A DNA stretch of 64,000 bases from JAHEYG01 sp040403535. GTDB lineage: Bacteria > Bacteroidota > Bacteroidia > B-17B0 > Aurantibacillaceae. Below are positions 35,546 to 44,030 of this stretch, in pieces. Where the stretch lies: assembly GCA_040403535.1 (NCBI GenBank), contig JBBAKL010000006.1:35120-99119 (forward strand), given 5' to 3'. The position numbers and the translations under genes are program-made. Under the pieces are notes generated by a model. The model saw only the letters and a list, made by a program, of their open reading frames with translations, was not told where the DNA came from and made no database searches. The first letter of the stretch is position 1, and each line of letters starts with the position of its first letter.

Positions 35546-36358
35546 TTATTTTTTCACAAATTCACCCATTTTATTGTCGTAGTTTAAGAAATAACCACCT
35601 TTTGGAAGGTTTGATACTTCAACTTCTGACCCATAACCTTTTTTCACAATGTTACCATATTGATCGTAGATTTCATACATGGTTTCGATTGGCTTCTCTC
35701 CACTTGTAAAGAAATTAACCTTTTTAGAAGCTTTAATAGGAGCAAAATTAACCTCCGGAACATCTGCCATGAAATCAACAGGCTTAGACAAACGTGGCTG
35801 ACCGCTATAATCGGTTTGGCGAACACGCACCTGATTTTTTCCTGAATGTGGAACTACTTTAAATGTGTAGTTATTTGTTGTTGGAGTACCGTTTCCGTCT
35901 ACCTCACCAACTTTAACCCATTTGTTCCAGCGGAACTGCTCAACAGCAAAAGCTAATTTACCGGTTTCTGATTTAGTAGACCATTTTACTGTTCCGTCTT
36001 TCTCAATAGACATGCTTACCACTTCAAAAGTACTTTTTGGTTTTAAAACTTCCGGATTTAAAACTTTAGGCTTGCAATCTTCTTTATGTTTAATCTTAAT
36101 TTCAACCTTGTCACCTACATTTAACTTATGAGGTTTGAAGTCAATTTCAAATGCGCTTGAGTTTGTTTCGTCGGTTGTGATATTGCCATTAACCAATACT
36201 TCGGAAACACAGAAACCAACACCGCCGCTTCCATAAGGGTTTTGAACGTATAAGTTCTTACCCTGATAGTTACCTTCAAGGATGATAACACCGCCCTGAG
36301 AAAAGGCACTGAAGGAAATCGACCCAATTAAAAAAAGGTATAGAGATATTTTTTTCAT
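35546..36358 (-). CDS. Secreted beta-rich protein, unknown function
   Basis: About 270 residues from the ATG at 36358 (a TTG two codons earlier is less likely). A signal peptide ends near FSQG. The mature protein begins with ILEGNYQGKNLYVQNPYG, has regularly alternating strands suggesting two or three immunoglobulin- or fibronectin-like domains, and ends in a C-terminal segment (YEIYDQYGNIVKKGYGSEVEVSNLPKG) that resembles a T9SS-type sorting strand pattern without its usual ending. Two Cys at about residues 51 and 95 could form a disulfide. I do not recognise a named family. Confidence 0.75.
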   Translation of the reverse strand: MKKISLYLFLIGSISFSAFSQGGVIILEGNYQGKNLYVQNPYGSGGVGFCVSEVLVNGNITTDETNSSAFEIDFKPHKLNVGDKVEIKIKHKEDCKPKVLNPEVLKPKSTFEVVSMSIEKDGTVKWSTKSETGKLAFAVEQFRWNKWVKVGEVDGNGTPTTNNYTFKVVPHSGKNQVRVRQTDYSGQPRLSKPVDFMADVPEVNFAPIKASKKVNFFTSGEKPIETMYEIYDQYGNIVKKGYGSEVEVSNLPKGGYFLNYDNKMGEFVKK

Positions 36359-36448
36359 CGACAAATTCTAAGAAAGCCCGCATTAACGGCGGTGCAATAT
36401 TAAAACGATATTTTAAAATAACAAAATAAATTTCAAAAAAATTTGAGA

Positions 36449-36480
36449 TTTGTCATAATTTGAAAATTGCCTTATCTTTA
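36449..36480 (+). promoter_or_regulatory. Promoter of the peptide-binding lipoprotein gene
   Basis: A -33 TTTG (36449-36452) and a -7-like TATCTTTA (36473-36480) lie 20 bases apart, 26 bases before the ATG. Confidence 0.55.
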
Positions 36481-36506
36481 AGTAGTTTTGCAAATATTTT
36501 AAGTAT

Positions 36507-38243
36507 ATGAATATCCTATTGAGATACATACAAATTATTGCTTTTGGAGCAGTTTTAGCGGCATGTGGTGGAAAAAAAGACGAAAACAGCAATAATAGAC
36601 CGGAAGGAAGTGGTGGTTATATACGCATTTCGGAGGTAACCCCTCCTAAAAACATGTTCCCTCAGGCTACAACCAATCATATAGAGGGCTTGGTAACAGG
36701 ACAAATTCACGAAGGATTAGTGAGGTTGGATCCAAAAACATTGGAACCCATTCCCGGATTGGCTGAAAAATGGGATGTTTCACCGGATGGCAAAACGATT
36801 ACCTTTCACTTAAGAAAGGGAGTTTATTTTCAAAATACTGATAATGAAAATAGTAAAGGTGCAGAATTAACTTCAAATGACGTGAAATTTACCTTTGAAT
36901 TGCTTTGCACAGATCGTCCGAGCAATATGCATTTTGCAACTGTTTGTAAAGATCGTGTTTTAGGAGCAAATGAATATTTTGAAGCTTCCTCAAAAGGTCA
37001 AAAGTCTGAACTTAAGGGGTTTAAGGTAATCGACAAATATACATTTAGCATCACGTTAAATAATGCTTCATCAATTTTCCTTCAAATTTTAGCCAATCCG
37101 GTAACGGCCATTATTAGTGAGGAGGCTTACAAAGTGAATTATGAAAACCTGAAGGTTGGTGCCGGTCCATTTGTTTATAGCGCAAAATATTCTAATCCTA
37201 AGCACATTGTTCTGGTAAGAAACCTAAATTACTACGGAAAAGATGAAAAAGGCAACCAATTACCTTATTTGGACAGTGTTGTCATTAATATTCTTAATTC
37301 AACAGAAGAAGCACTTAATGCGTTTAAGGCCGGAAATTGCGAATATATTGGAACTATCCCTTCTAACAGTGTACGTAATATCGTTGAGGAGAACATTAAG
37401 GATTTTTCAAACAATCCACCTTCGTTTATTTTAGAAAGAAGTTCAGAAATGTTGAGCCAGTATTACGTTTTCAATATAAATAAGGCTCCATTTAATAATC
37501 TAAAAGTTCGTCAGGCGTTTAATTACGCGATTGATCGCGATAAAATAATTGATAAAGTTTTACAAGGTCAAGCTTATGGTCCTGGTTCATTTGGTATAAC
37601 CCCTCCAACTTTCGAATCATATAAGGTTACGAATATAAATGGTTATACATTTGATCCGGAAAAAGCTCGAAAGTTAATGATGGAGGCCGGCTATCCAAAA
37701 GGTGTTGGTTTCCCTGAAGTAGTATTATTAGTGAATTCAGGAAATTCACGTAACAATACTGTAGCTGCTGAAATTCAAAAGCAGTTAAAAGAGAATTTGG
37801 GGGTTAATATTACATTTGAATCATTGCCAAATGGCGATAAATTCAATTTGCAGCTAAAAGGTAAAGGTGATTTTTTCCGCGACGGTTGGATTGCGGATTA
37901 TCCTAGTCCTGAATCATTCCTTTCTGTATTTTACGGAGAACCTGTACCTAGCGATACTTCTAAAGTTTCATATCCGAACACACAACGCTATATTAATCCG
38001 GAGTTTGATAAGTATTATAAGCTTGGTAGAGATGCAAAAGACAGAGACAGCTCATATGCTCACTTCTTAAGGGCGGAACAAATCTTAATGAACGATGCCC
38101 CACTAATGGTTTTATGGTATGAAAGTAATTACCGATTAATTAGCTCAAGACTTAAAAACTTTGTTGTTAATCCTTTGCGTTATTTTGATTTAACACGCGT
38201 AATGATTTTGGATAAACCGGAGAAGAAAGAAGAGAAAAAATAA
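36507..38243 (+). CDS. ABC-transporter peptide-binding lipoprotein (SBP family 5)
   Basis: A 578-residue lipoprotein with lipobox LAAC (Cys20). The mature part is a family 5 solute-binding protein of the DppA/OppA type: EGLVRLDPKTLEPIPGLAEKWDVSPDGKTITFHLRKGVYF near the N-terminus and FNNLKVRQAFNYAIDRDKI in the middle are diagnostic. It should capture oligopeptides for an ABC importer, but no permease or ATPase gene is adjacent. That matches a peptide-using lifestyle together with DPP-IV and the M1 peptidase. A terminator follows immediately. Confidence 0.93.
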   Translation: MNILLRYIQIIAFGAVLAACGGKKDENSNNRPEGSGGYIRISEVTPPKNMFPQATTNHIEGLVTGQIHEGLVRLDPKTLEPIPGLAEKWDVSPDGKTITFHLRKGVYFQNTDNENSKGAELTSNDVKFTFELLCTDRPSNMHFATVCKDRVLGANEYFEASSKGQKSELKGFKVIDKYTFSITLNNASSIFLQILANPVTAIISEEAYKVNYENLKVGAGPFVYSAKYSNPKHIVLVRNLNYYGKDEKGNQLPYLDSVVINILNSTEEALNAFKAGNCEYIGTIPSNSVRNIVEENIKDFSNNPPSFILERSSEMLSQYYVFNINKAPFNNLKVRQAFNYAIDRDKIIDKVLQGQAYGPGSFGITPPTFESYKVTNINGYTFDPEKARKLMMEAGYPKGVGFPEVVLLVNSGNSRNNTVAAEIQKQLKENLGVNITFESLPNGDKFNLQLKGKGDFFRDGWIADYPSPESFLSVFYGEPVPSDTSKVSYPNTQRYINPEFDKYYKLGRDAKDRDSSYAHFLRAEQILMNDAPLMVLWYESNYRLISSRLKNFVVNPLRYFDLTRVMILDKPEKKEEKK

Positions 38244-38258
38244 GAATGGTTATTTAAT

Positions 38259-38286
38259 AAAAGCCCCTTTATGGGGCTTTTTGTTT
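38259..38286 (+). terminator. Intrinsic terminator after the peptide-binding lipoprotein gene
   Basis: Stem AAAGCCCC / GGGGCTTT with a five-base loop and a T run. Its T run touches the start of the next gene. Confidence 0.9.
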
Positions 38287-38289
38287 TTA

Positions 38290-39201
38290 TTGCAGACACA
38301 TTACGACATATTAGGTATTTCAAGTTCAGCAACCGAAGAACAGATTAAAGCTGCATTCAGAAAGCTTGCTAAATTATTTCATCCGGATAAGAATCCGAAT
38401 GGTAAAGATCAGTTTGAGAAAATTCTTTTGGCTTATGAAGTACTGATTGATGCAAAAAAACGCCGCGCCTACGATTTAAAATTAAAAGGATACTCTTCTT
38501 CGCCATTATCAGCAAAAAAGGCAACTACTCCTTCAGGGCAAAAGAACTGGAATTTTTCAGAGGAAGAACTAAAACGACGCCAATATTATCAAGAAAATTA
38601 TAAACGGGAATATCAGCAATATGTAAAAACGAAAGAACAGAATAAAGCTTCTAGTACCTATAATGAATATAAGTATATTTTATTCGCTACACCTCTTGCC
38701 GTTGTATTATTTATGCTGGTAATTAAAGGCTTTGAAATAGGATCAAACGATAGTGCAAACAACACACCTAAGCAAGAAATAACAGGGTATAAGGAATTAA
38801 AGATGGGTAGCGATCCTTACACTGCATACTTCAAAAATCCGGTATATGATACACTTGCCAACAAAACTCTGCAGATAAAAAACATTTCGCCATTTGATTT
38901 GATTATTAATGTACTGGATAAAGAAAGTAAGTTTATCAGAAGTTGTGTTTTGAAACAAGGTTATTACGTGGAGCTTGAAAAGATGCCTGAAACAATAGCG
39001 TATTTAAAAATTACTGCAGGTAAAAAATGGAATAGTTCAAAAGAATATAAAAACATTGAAGTAATAGGCGGATTTGAAGACGCCAGTTTGTTTTATTTGT
39101 TTGATTTGGCCAGTCTTAATGGCTGGACAATAACAATTGACGAAAGTTTTTTAAATGCGAGCGAAGAAATAAACGAATTGGAATTTTTTAAGCGAAATTA
39201 A
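38290..39201 (+). CDS. J-domain protein with a membrane anchor
   Basis: About 303 residues. An N-terminal J domain (residues about 2-65) carries the HPD motif (FHPDKNPNG) that stimulates DnaK ATPase. It is followed by a charged linker, a single transmembrane helix near residues 136-154 (YILFATPLAVVLFMLVI) and a C-terminal domain of about 145 residues with no recognised family. There is no ATG; TTG at 38290 is preferred over TTG at 38281, which lies inside the terminator T run. It probably recruits DnaK to the inner membrane. Its stop overlaps gldH by four bases. Confidence 0.8.
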   Translation: MQTHYDILGISSSATEEQIKAAFRKLAKLFHPDKNPNGKDQFEKILLAYEVLIDAKKRRAYDLKLKGYSSSPLSAKKATTPSGQKNWNFSEEELKRRQYYQENYKREYQQYVKTKEQNKASSTYNEYKYILFATPLAVVLFMLVIKGFEIGSNDSANNTPKQEITGYKELKMGSDPYTAYFKNPVYDTLANKTLQIKNISPFDLIINVLDKESKFIRSCVLKQGYYVELEKMPETIAYLKITAGKKWNSSKEYKNIEVIGGFEDASLFYLFDLASLNGWTITIDESFLNASEEINELEFFKRN

Positions 39202-39686
39202 TTTTTCGACTTTTTTATTTCCATACCAAAATCCATAATGAGCGGAAGAGGATCCGTTCTCATTGCCTGTTCAAAAGTAAAACTGTATTTTCCTGTTAAG
39301 GGGAAACGTACACTTTTTTTAAGAGGAATAGTAATATCAAAAATATCACCGGCACCATCTCCCATCCATTCACCTCTGCCATTTGCCAGGATGCATTCTA
39401 ATGTATCAGTTGTGATTTTTTCATCAGGGTATTTTGTTGTGAGAAATAAAAACAAATTACTGTAAGGATAGGCATCAGCATGACGAACCATCAGACTGAT
39501 GTCGTGTAAGCTGTTTCCGTCAGTAACATCTATTTCAAACGTAACTTTATTTTTAGCAAACCATTCGTTGTCTTTGAAGTTTTGATATTGACTAAAAACT
39601 ACACCTTTACTGCAAGACGAAAATAGTATACCTGCAAAAAGCGATAACCCAAATAAGACTTTAATTATTTTTTGGTTTATTATCAT
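39198..39686 (-). CDS. gldH: Gliding motility lipoprotein GldH
   Basis: A 162-residue lipoprotein with lipobox FSSC (Cys25). The sequence pattern (VFSQYQNFKDNEW, LMVRHADAYPYSNLFLF, and a C-terminal DPLPLIMDFGMEI) matches GldH, a lipoprotein needed for gliding and type IX secretion in Bacteroidota. Its first 26 bases overlap the end of ricT on the same strand, an arrangement common in this phylum. With the T9SS sorting domains in the window it indicates a working type IX system. Confidence 0.9.
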   Translation of the reverse strand: MIINQKIIKVLFGLSLFAGILFSSCSKGVVFSQYQNFKDNEWFAKNKVTFEIDVTDGNSLHDISLMVRHADAYPYSNLFLFLTTKYPDEKITTDTLECILANGRGEWMGDGAGDIFDITIPLKKSVRFPLTGKYSFTFEQAMRTDPLPLIMDFGMEIKKSKN

Positions 39687-41055
39687 TGGTGTTGTTAGTT
39701 CGGTTAGTGTTATTGTTGCCTTTGTTTTGATTGGGTTTGTGATGATGAGGCTTGTTATGCCCTTTGTTTTGCTGAGGTTTGTTGTTTTGTTTATTACCCT
39801 GAGCGTGTTGTTGATTTTGGTTAGCCGGTTTATTTCCTGCTGTTTGCTGTGGGTTATTAGGTTTTTTGTTCTGCTGTTGTGCTCCAGACTTATTGTGTTG
39901 AGGTTTTTTGTGTTTGTTACGGTTTTGGTTCTTTTTTGAATCGAATCGCGTTAAACTGTCTTGCCCTACAACATTTTCAAAGTCGGGTTGTTTAATTTCC
40001 GGTTTCGTGCTTAATTCTTTGTATTCTGTTAAATCAAGAGGTTTTTCACCTTTTGCATTTAGTTCCATAATTTCTTTAACGCGCTTAATGCTTAGAGCAA
40101 TAAACACATCCGGTTCTGTTGTGTACGACCACCATAAAACGCGTTTAAAAATATCGGTTTTTTGTAAAAAAGCATCTCCTTTTTGGGTGTGCAGTTTCTT
40201 ATTGTCGATTTGCGGAAATTCTTTTAGAGCATCTTGATAAGCATCTAACTCGTAATTCAAACAGCATTTCAACTTACCGCATTGTCCTGCCAGTTTCATT
40301 GGATTCAGTGACAGTTGCTGATAACGCGCAGCAGAGGTGCTCACAGTACGAAAATCAGTTAACCAGGTACTGCAGCATAATTCACGCCCGCAAGCGCCAA
40401 TTGCTCCTAAACGCGCAGCTTCTTGTCTGGCTCCGATTTGACGCATTTCTATACGAACTTTAAATTCTTCCGCTAAAACTTTAATAAGTTCTCGGAAATC
40501 TACTCGTTCATCGGCTGTATAATAGAAGATGGCTTTTGATTTGTCGCCCTGAAATTCAACATCACTTAACTTCATTTGTAAACCAAGCTGCAAGGCTATG
40601 GTTCGTGCCTTGTACATTGTGGAAACTTCCAGACTTTGAGCCTCGCGCCATTTTTCGATATCCTGTTGTTTGGCCTTGCGATATATTTTTTTTACCTCTT
40701 CAGTATCGAAATTCACATTTTTCTTTTTCATTTGAAGGCGAACCAATTCGCCTGTTAATGAAACAACACCAATATCATGTCCGGGACTGGCTTCAACGGC
40801 CACAACATCACCAACATTTAAAGCAAGAGCATTTGTGTTTTTGAAAAAATCTTTACGAGAATTCTTAAAACGAATTTCAACGAAATCAAACGGAGCTTGA
40901 CCGGCTGGCAAACTCATATTTCCTAACCAATCAAAAACGTTGAGTTTATTACAACCACCACTGGTTCCGCATGAACCATTATTGTTACAACCTGCGGGGA
41001 TTCCGCTACCTGTATTGTGATTACCTCTTCCTGTATTACAATTTCCGCAACCCAT
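39661..41055 (-). CDS. ricT: RicT/YaaT-like PSP1-domain protein with low-complexity ends
   Basis: A 464-residue protein. The N-terminal 35 residues are rich in Gly, Asn and Cys (for example MGCGNCNTG). The PSP1 core (about 70-290) contains VDFRELIKVLAEEFKVRIEMRQIG and a Cys cluster GACGRELCCSTWL ... GQCGKLKCCLNYE; in RicT the equivalent Cys residues help bind iron-sulfur clusters. The last 100 residues are Asn/Gln/Lys/His-rich low complexity, ending KPKNN. In Bacillus the Ric complex helps RNase Y; the role in Bacteroidota is not established. It precedes gldH, as in relatives. Confidence 0.9.
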   Translation of the reverse strand: MGCGNCNTGRGNHNTGSGIPAGCNNNGSCGTSGGCNKLNVFDWLGNMSLPAGQAPFDFVEIRFKNSRKDFFKNTNALALNVGDVVAVEASPGHDIGVVSLTGELVRLQMKKKNVNFDTEEVKKIYRKAKQQDIEKWREAQSLEVSTMYKARTIALQLGLQMKLSDVEFQGDKSKAIFYYTADERVDFRELIKVLAEEFKVRIEMRQIGARQEAARLGAIGACGRELCCSTWLTDFRTVSTSAARYQQLSLNPMKLAGQCGKLKCCLNYELDAYQDALKEFPQIDNKKLHTQKGDAFLQKTDIFKRVLWWSYTTEPDVFIALSIKRVKEIMELNAKGEKPLDLTEYKELSTKPEIKQPDFENVVGQDSLTRFDSKKNQNRNKHKKPQHNKSGAQQQNKKPNNPQQTAGNKPANQNQQHAQGNKQNNKPQQNKGHNKPHHHKPNQNKGNNNTNRTNNTNDNKPKNN

Positions 41056-41156
41056 ATATGGTTTTAAATCAAATGCCTAAGATAGCTCATTTTAGTGGGT
41101 TTTCAAACGCGACTGAATTAATTATAAAAACCAACCTGTGAATTAAATTTTAGCTT

Positions 41157-41164
41157 TAATTTTG
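41157..41164 (+). promoter_or_regulatory. -7 promoter box (TAATTTTG) of the EVE-domain gene
   Basis: TAATTTTG is a full consensus match, 17 bases before the ATG. Confidence 0.5.
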
Positions 41165-41181
41165 CTCCGAAAACATTGTAT

Positions 41182-41589
41182 ATGAATTATTGGCTAATAA
41201 AATCAGAACCATCGGCTTATAGCTGGGAGCAATTTAAAAAAGATAAAAAAACAGCTTGGACCGGTGTAAGAAATTATGCGGCGAGGAACAATTTACGTTC
41301 AATGCAAAAAGGCGATTTGTGTTTGTTCTATCATAGCAATGAAGGGTTGTGTATTGTAGGCATTGCAGAGGTGACAAAAACCGCTTATCAGGACCCAACT
41401 ACTAAGGAAGAAGCGTGGGTATGTGTTGATGTGAAGCCTCATAAGCAAATGAAAAATCCTGTTACATTAGCTCAGCTTAAGGCGGATTCTATATTAAAGG
41501 ATATGCAGTTTGTCCGCATCGGACGATTATCGGTTTCTGTTGTAAAGCCTGAAGAATTTGATAAGGTTTGTTTCTTGGGAGGATTATGA
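41182..41589 (+). CDS. EVE-domain protein
   Basis: About 135 residues from the ATG at 41182. The single EVE domain is shown by MNYWLIKSEPSAYSWEQF at the start, WTGVRNYAARNNLRSM and GDLCLFYHSNEGLCIVGIAEV in the middle. EVE domains belong to the PUA-like superfamily and bind modified bases in RNA or DNA. The stand-alone form is widespread and its target unknown. A terminator follows the stop. Confidence 0.9.
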   Translation: MNYWLIKSEPSAYSWEQFKKDKKTAWTGVRNYAARNNLRSMQKGDLCLFYHSNEGLCIVGIAEVTKTAYQDPTTKEEAWVCVDVKPHKQMKNPVTLAQLKADSILKDMQFVRIGRLSVSVVKPEEFDKVCFLGGL

Positions 41590-41604
41590 TAAAGTTTAAA
41601 ACAT

Positions 41605-41638
41605 AAAAAAAGCTATCCATCTGGATAGCCTTTTTTAT
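41605..41638. terminator. Bidirectional terminator between the EVE and response-regulator genes
   Basis: Stem GCTATCC / GGATAGC flanked by A and T runs, between convergent genes. Confidence 0.9.
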
Positions 41639-41655
41639 TATATATATTTTAAATT

Positions 41656-42357
41656 TTAGGTATTCACCAATAATTTAAATCCTTTACCGTGAATATTTAT
41701 GATCTCAACCTTAGGATCATCCTTTAAATATTTTCGCAATTTAGCAATGTAAACATCCATACTTCTGCCATTAAAGTAGTTGTCGTCGTGCCAAATTGTT
41801 TTTAATGCAAAGTTTCGGTCAAGCACATCGTTTTTATGCACGCATAACAATCGCAACAGCTGACTTTCTTTAGTGGTTAATTTTTGGTCTTGACCATTAT
41901 GCATTAACATCTGTTTTTCAGAGTTAAATTGATAATTGCCAATTGCAAAATTAACTTCTTCAGTATCCTGAGAACGGTTTTTATTACTTCTGCGCAATAC
42001 AGCGTTTATGCGCACCATTAACTCTTCCATGCTGAAAGGCTTAGTAATGTAATCGTCTGCGCCGGCATTAAAACCTTCAATTGTATCTTCCTTCATGCTT
42101 TTGGCAGTTAGGAAAATGATAGGAATGTTTTTATCGTTTAAACGGATTTCTTTAGCCAGGGTAATACCATCTTTGTGCGGCATCATCACGTCTAATAAAA
42201 GTAAATCAAAAGTACCTTTACAAAAAGCGTCATAACCTTTGTTGCCATCTTCGGCGAGTTTAGTTTCAAAACCTTTTGCGTTCAGATATTCTTCTAAAAG
42301 TGTACCTAAGCTTGGATCATCTTCCACTAAAAGTACTCTGGTTTTAACAGCATCCAT
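41656..42357 (-). CDS. OmpR-family response regulator
   Basis: A 233-residue transcription regulator with a receiver domain (about 7-120; phosphorylation at Asp56 in LLLLDVMMPHKDG, Lys in DDYITKPF) and a C-terminal winged-helix DNA-binding domain (about 135-232; LTTKESQLLRLLC, MDVYIAKLRKYL). It lies 50 bases downstream of its partner histidine kinase on the same strand. Its targets are unknown. Confidence 0.94.
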   Translation of the reverse strand: MDAVKTRVLLVEDDPSLGTLLEEYLNAKGFETKLAEDGNKGYDAFCKGTFDLLLLDVMMPHKDGITLAKEIRLNDKNIPIIFLTAKSMKEDTIEGFNAGADDYITKPFSMEELMVRINAVLRRSNKNRSQDTEEVNFAIGNYQFNSEKQMLMHNGQDQKLTTKESQLLRLLCVHKNDVLDRNFALKTIWHDDNYFNGRSMDVYIAKLRKYLKDDPKVEIINIHGKGFKLLVNT

Positions 42358-42407
42358 AATTTATATTTTAATTAAAATTAATCATAAATCGGGCCAAAAA
42401 GGGTGTT

Positions 42408-43943
42408 TTAACATTTATTATCAAATGGTAGAAACACTTTAAAAGTACTGCCTTTACCTATTTCACTTTGCACATTAATGTTGCCACCATGTTTCTGTAC
42501 AACTGCTAAAACATAAGATAATCCAAGGCCAAATCCTTTCACATTGTGTACGTTTCCGGTAGGAACACGATAGAACTTATCAAATATTTTTTTCTGATTT
42601 TCTTTGCTAATCCCTATACCGTTGTCTTTTATATAAATGTTAATCCCGTTATCAGCGTCTTCGGTAGTGATTGAAATTTCAGGACTGCCTTGCGTGTATT
42701 TAACGGCATTATCTATTAAGTTAAATATTATGTTTGTCAAGTGAACACGATCAGCCTGTAATTTTACTTTTGTAGCATTAAGATGGGTTGTTATGCTGCC
42801 ACTGCGCTGATCAATCAGTAAATGGGTATTATTGATGGCTGTTTGAATAATTTCATGCAAATCCAGTTCATTAAGCTTTAGTTTAAACTCACCTTTATCT
42901 AAAATTGCGGTTTGTAAAATGCTTTCTACTAAAACGCTTAAGCGTTTGTTTTCGTCTTTAATCATTTTTAAAAACCTTTCTTGTTTTTCAGGCGTTTTTG
43001 TAACTGAATTATCGCCCAGCATTTCGGCGGCAAGTGAGATGGTGCTTATAGGTGTTTTAAACTCATGCGTCATGTTACTGATGAAATCATTTTTAATAGT
43101 AGATAATTTTTTTTGACGAACAATTGTGGCAATAAAATAATAGAAAGCAAAAATCAAGATTGAAATTACCATACATGAAACCACTAACATGGCCCACATG
43201 GTTTGTAAAATGTATTTTTTTTGGTTAGGGAAATGAACCGTTAAATATTCGGGTTGAATAAAAACGTTATTTGGTGATAAGTTGATTTTATACCCTATTC
43301 CTAAAGAGTCTTTTTCTGATTCCGCTTCGCTCAGGTTGTTTGTTTTAATACTGCCCGGATGTAATGACGAAATTGTATACCGGTATTTGGCAGTTATACC
43401 TTGCGCGGTTAATTCAAATTTAAGGAGTGAATCAAGCAGAGCCTCGTTTATTTTTGGTTTATAATTATTGTAAACATTAATACTTAAAACTTCATCAAAA
43501 ATATCATTTACAATGTCTGTTTTTTGTTTTAATAACTCTTTTCGTACGTTTTCAATGGCCTTAATCGTGTCGGTTTTAGTATCAATTAAGTTGTATGGAA
43601 AATCGGGAGTGAATTTTAAGGTGTCACTGCGCATGTATTCTTTTTGTGAATACAGGCTGGTTGATACTCCGTTGGAATCGGTACTTAATTCAGTTAAAAT
43701 CTTAACCTTATTTCCGTCGGTGATACCTTGTTTACGTAATTTTATTTTTTTTGCAATTTTATCCTTGTATGTAGCCTTTTCAAGTTTGTATGCCGTGTTA
43801 TTTAATGCCGTTGTAACATGCCCTTCAAATTCCTCTTCCTTTAAGTCAATGTCATTTTTTATCCAATAAATCTGAATAGCAATTAAGGCCAGGAAGGCCA
43901 TCGAAACGATGATAGATATTACGCTTACATTTTGCTTATTCAT
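42408..43943 (-). CDS. Membrane sensor histidine kinase
   Basis: About 511 residues from the ATG at 43943, chosen because a -7 box ends four bases upstream and the first helix follows directly. Two transmembrane helices (about 6-27 and 233-260) enclose a periplasmic sensor region of about 200 residues with no recognised family. The cytoplasmic part has the H-box NMTHEFKTPIST, the N-box NIIFNLIDNAVKY, DNGIGI and GFGLGLSYV. It pairs with the OmpR-type regulator downstream. Confidence 0.94.
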   Translation of the reverse strand: MNKQNVSVISIIVSMAFLALIAIQIYWIKNDIDLKEEEFEGHVTTALNNTAYKLEKATYKDKIAKKIKLRKQGITDGNKVKILTELSTDSNGVSTSLYSQKEYMRSDTLKFTPDFPYNLIDTKTDTIKAIENVRKELLKQKTDIVNDIFDEVLSINVYNNYKPKINEALLDSLLKFELTAQGITAKYRYTISSLHPGSIKTNNLSEAESEKDSLGIGYKINLSPNNVFIQPEYLTVHFPNQKKYILQTMWAMLVVSCMVISILIFAFYYFIATIVRQKKLSTIKNDFISNMTHEFKTPISTISLAAEMLGDNSVTKTPEKQERFLKMIKDENKRLSVLVESILQTAILDKGEFKLKLNELDLHEIIQTAINNTHLLIDQRSGSITTHLNATKVKLQADRVHLTNIIFNLIDNAVKYTQGSPEISITTEDADNGINIYIKDNGIGISKENQKKIFDKFYRVPTGNVHNVKGFGLGLSYVLAVVQKHGGNINVQSEIGKGSTFKVFLPFDNKC

Positions 43944-43947
43944 CCTG

Positions 43948-43955
43948 CAAAGATA
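43948..43955 (-). promoter_or_regulatory. -7 promoter box (TATCTTTG) of the histidine kinase gene
   Basis: Minus-strand TATCTTTG, full consensus, four bases before the ATG; predicts a leaderless transcript. Confidence 0.55.
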
Positions 43956-43977
43956 ACTAAATTTAAAGGGCATAAAT

Positions 43978-44006
43978 AAAATACCCGGACTTTTGACCCG
44001 GGTATT
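43978..44006 (-). terminator. Intrinsic terminator after the T9SS cargo gene
   Basis: Stem ATACCCGG / CCGGGTAT with a nine-base loop; the minus-strand side continues into a T-rich run. Confidence 0.85.
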
Positions 44007-44030
44007 AACAAAGTTAAACGTTTTAAATTT

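Noticed and set aside
39727..40844. Plus-strand hydrophobic or Cys-containing ORFs opposite ricT
   Set aside because: They are antisense shadows of the Asn/Gln/Lys-rich tail and core of ricT.
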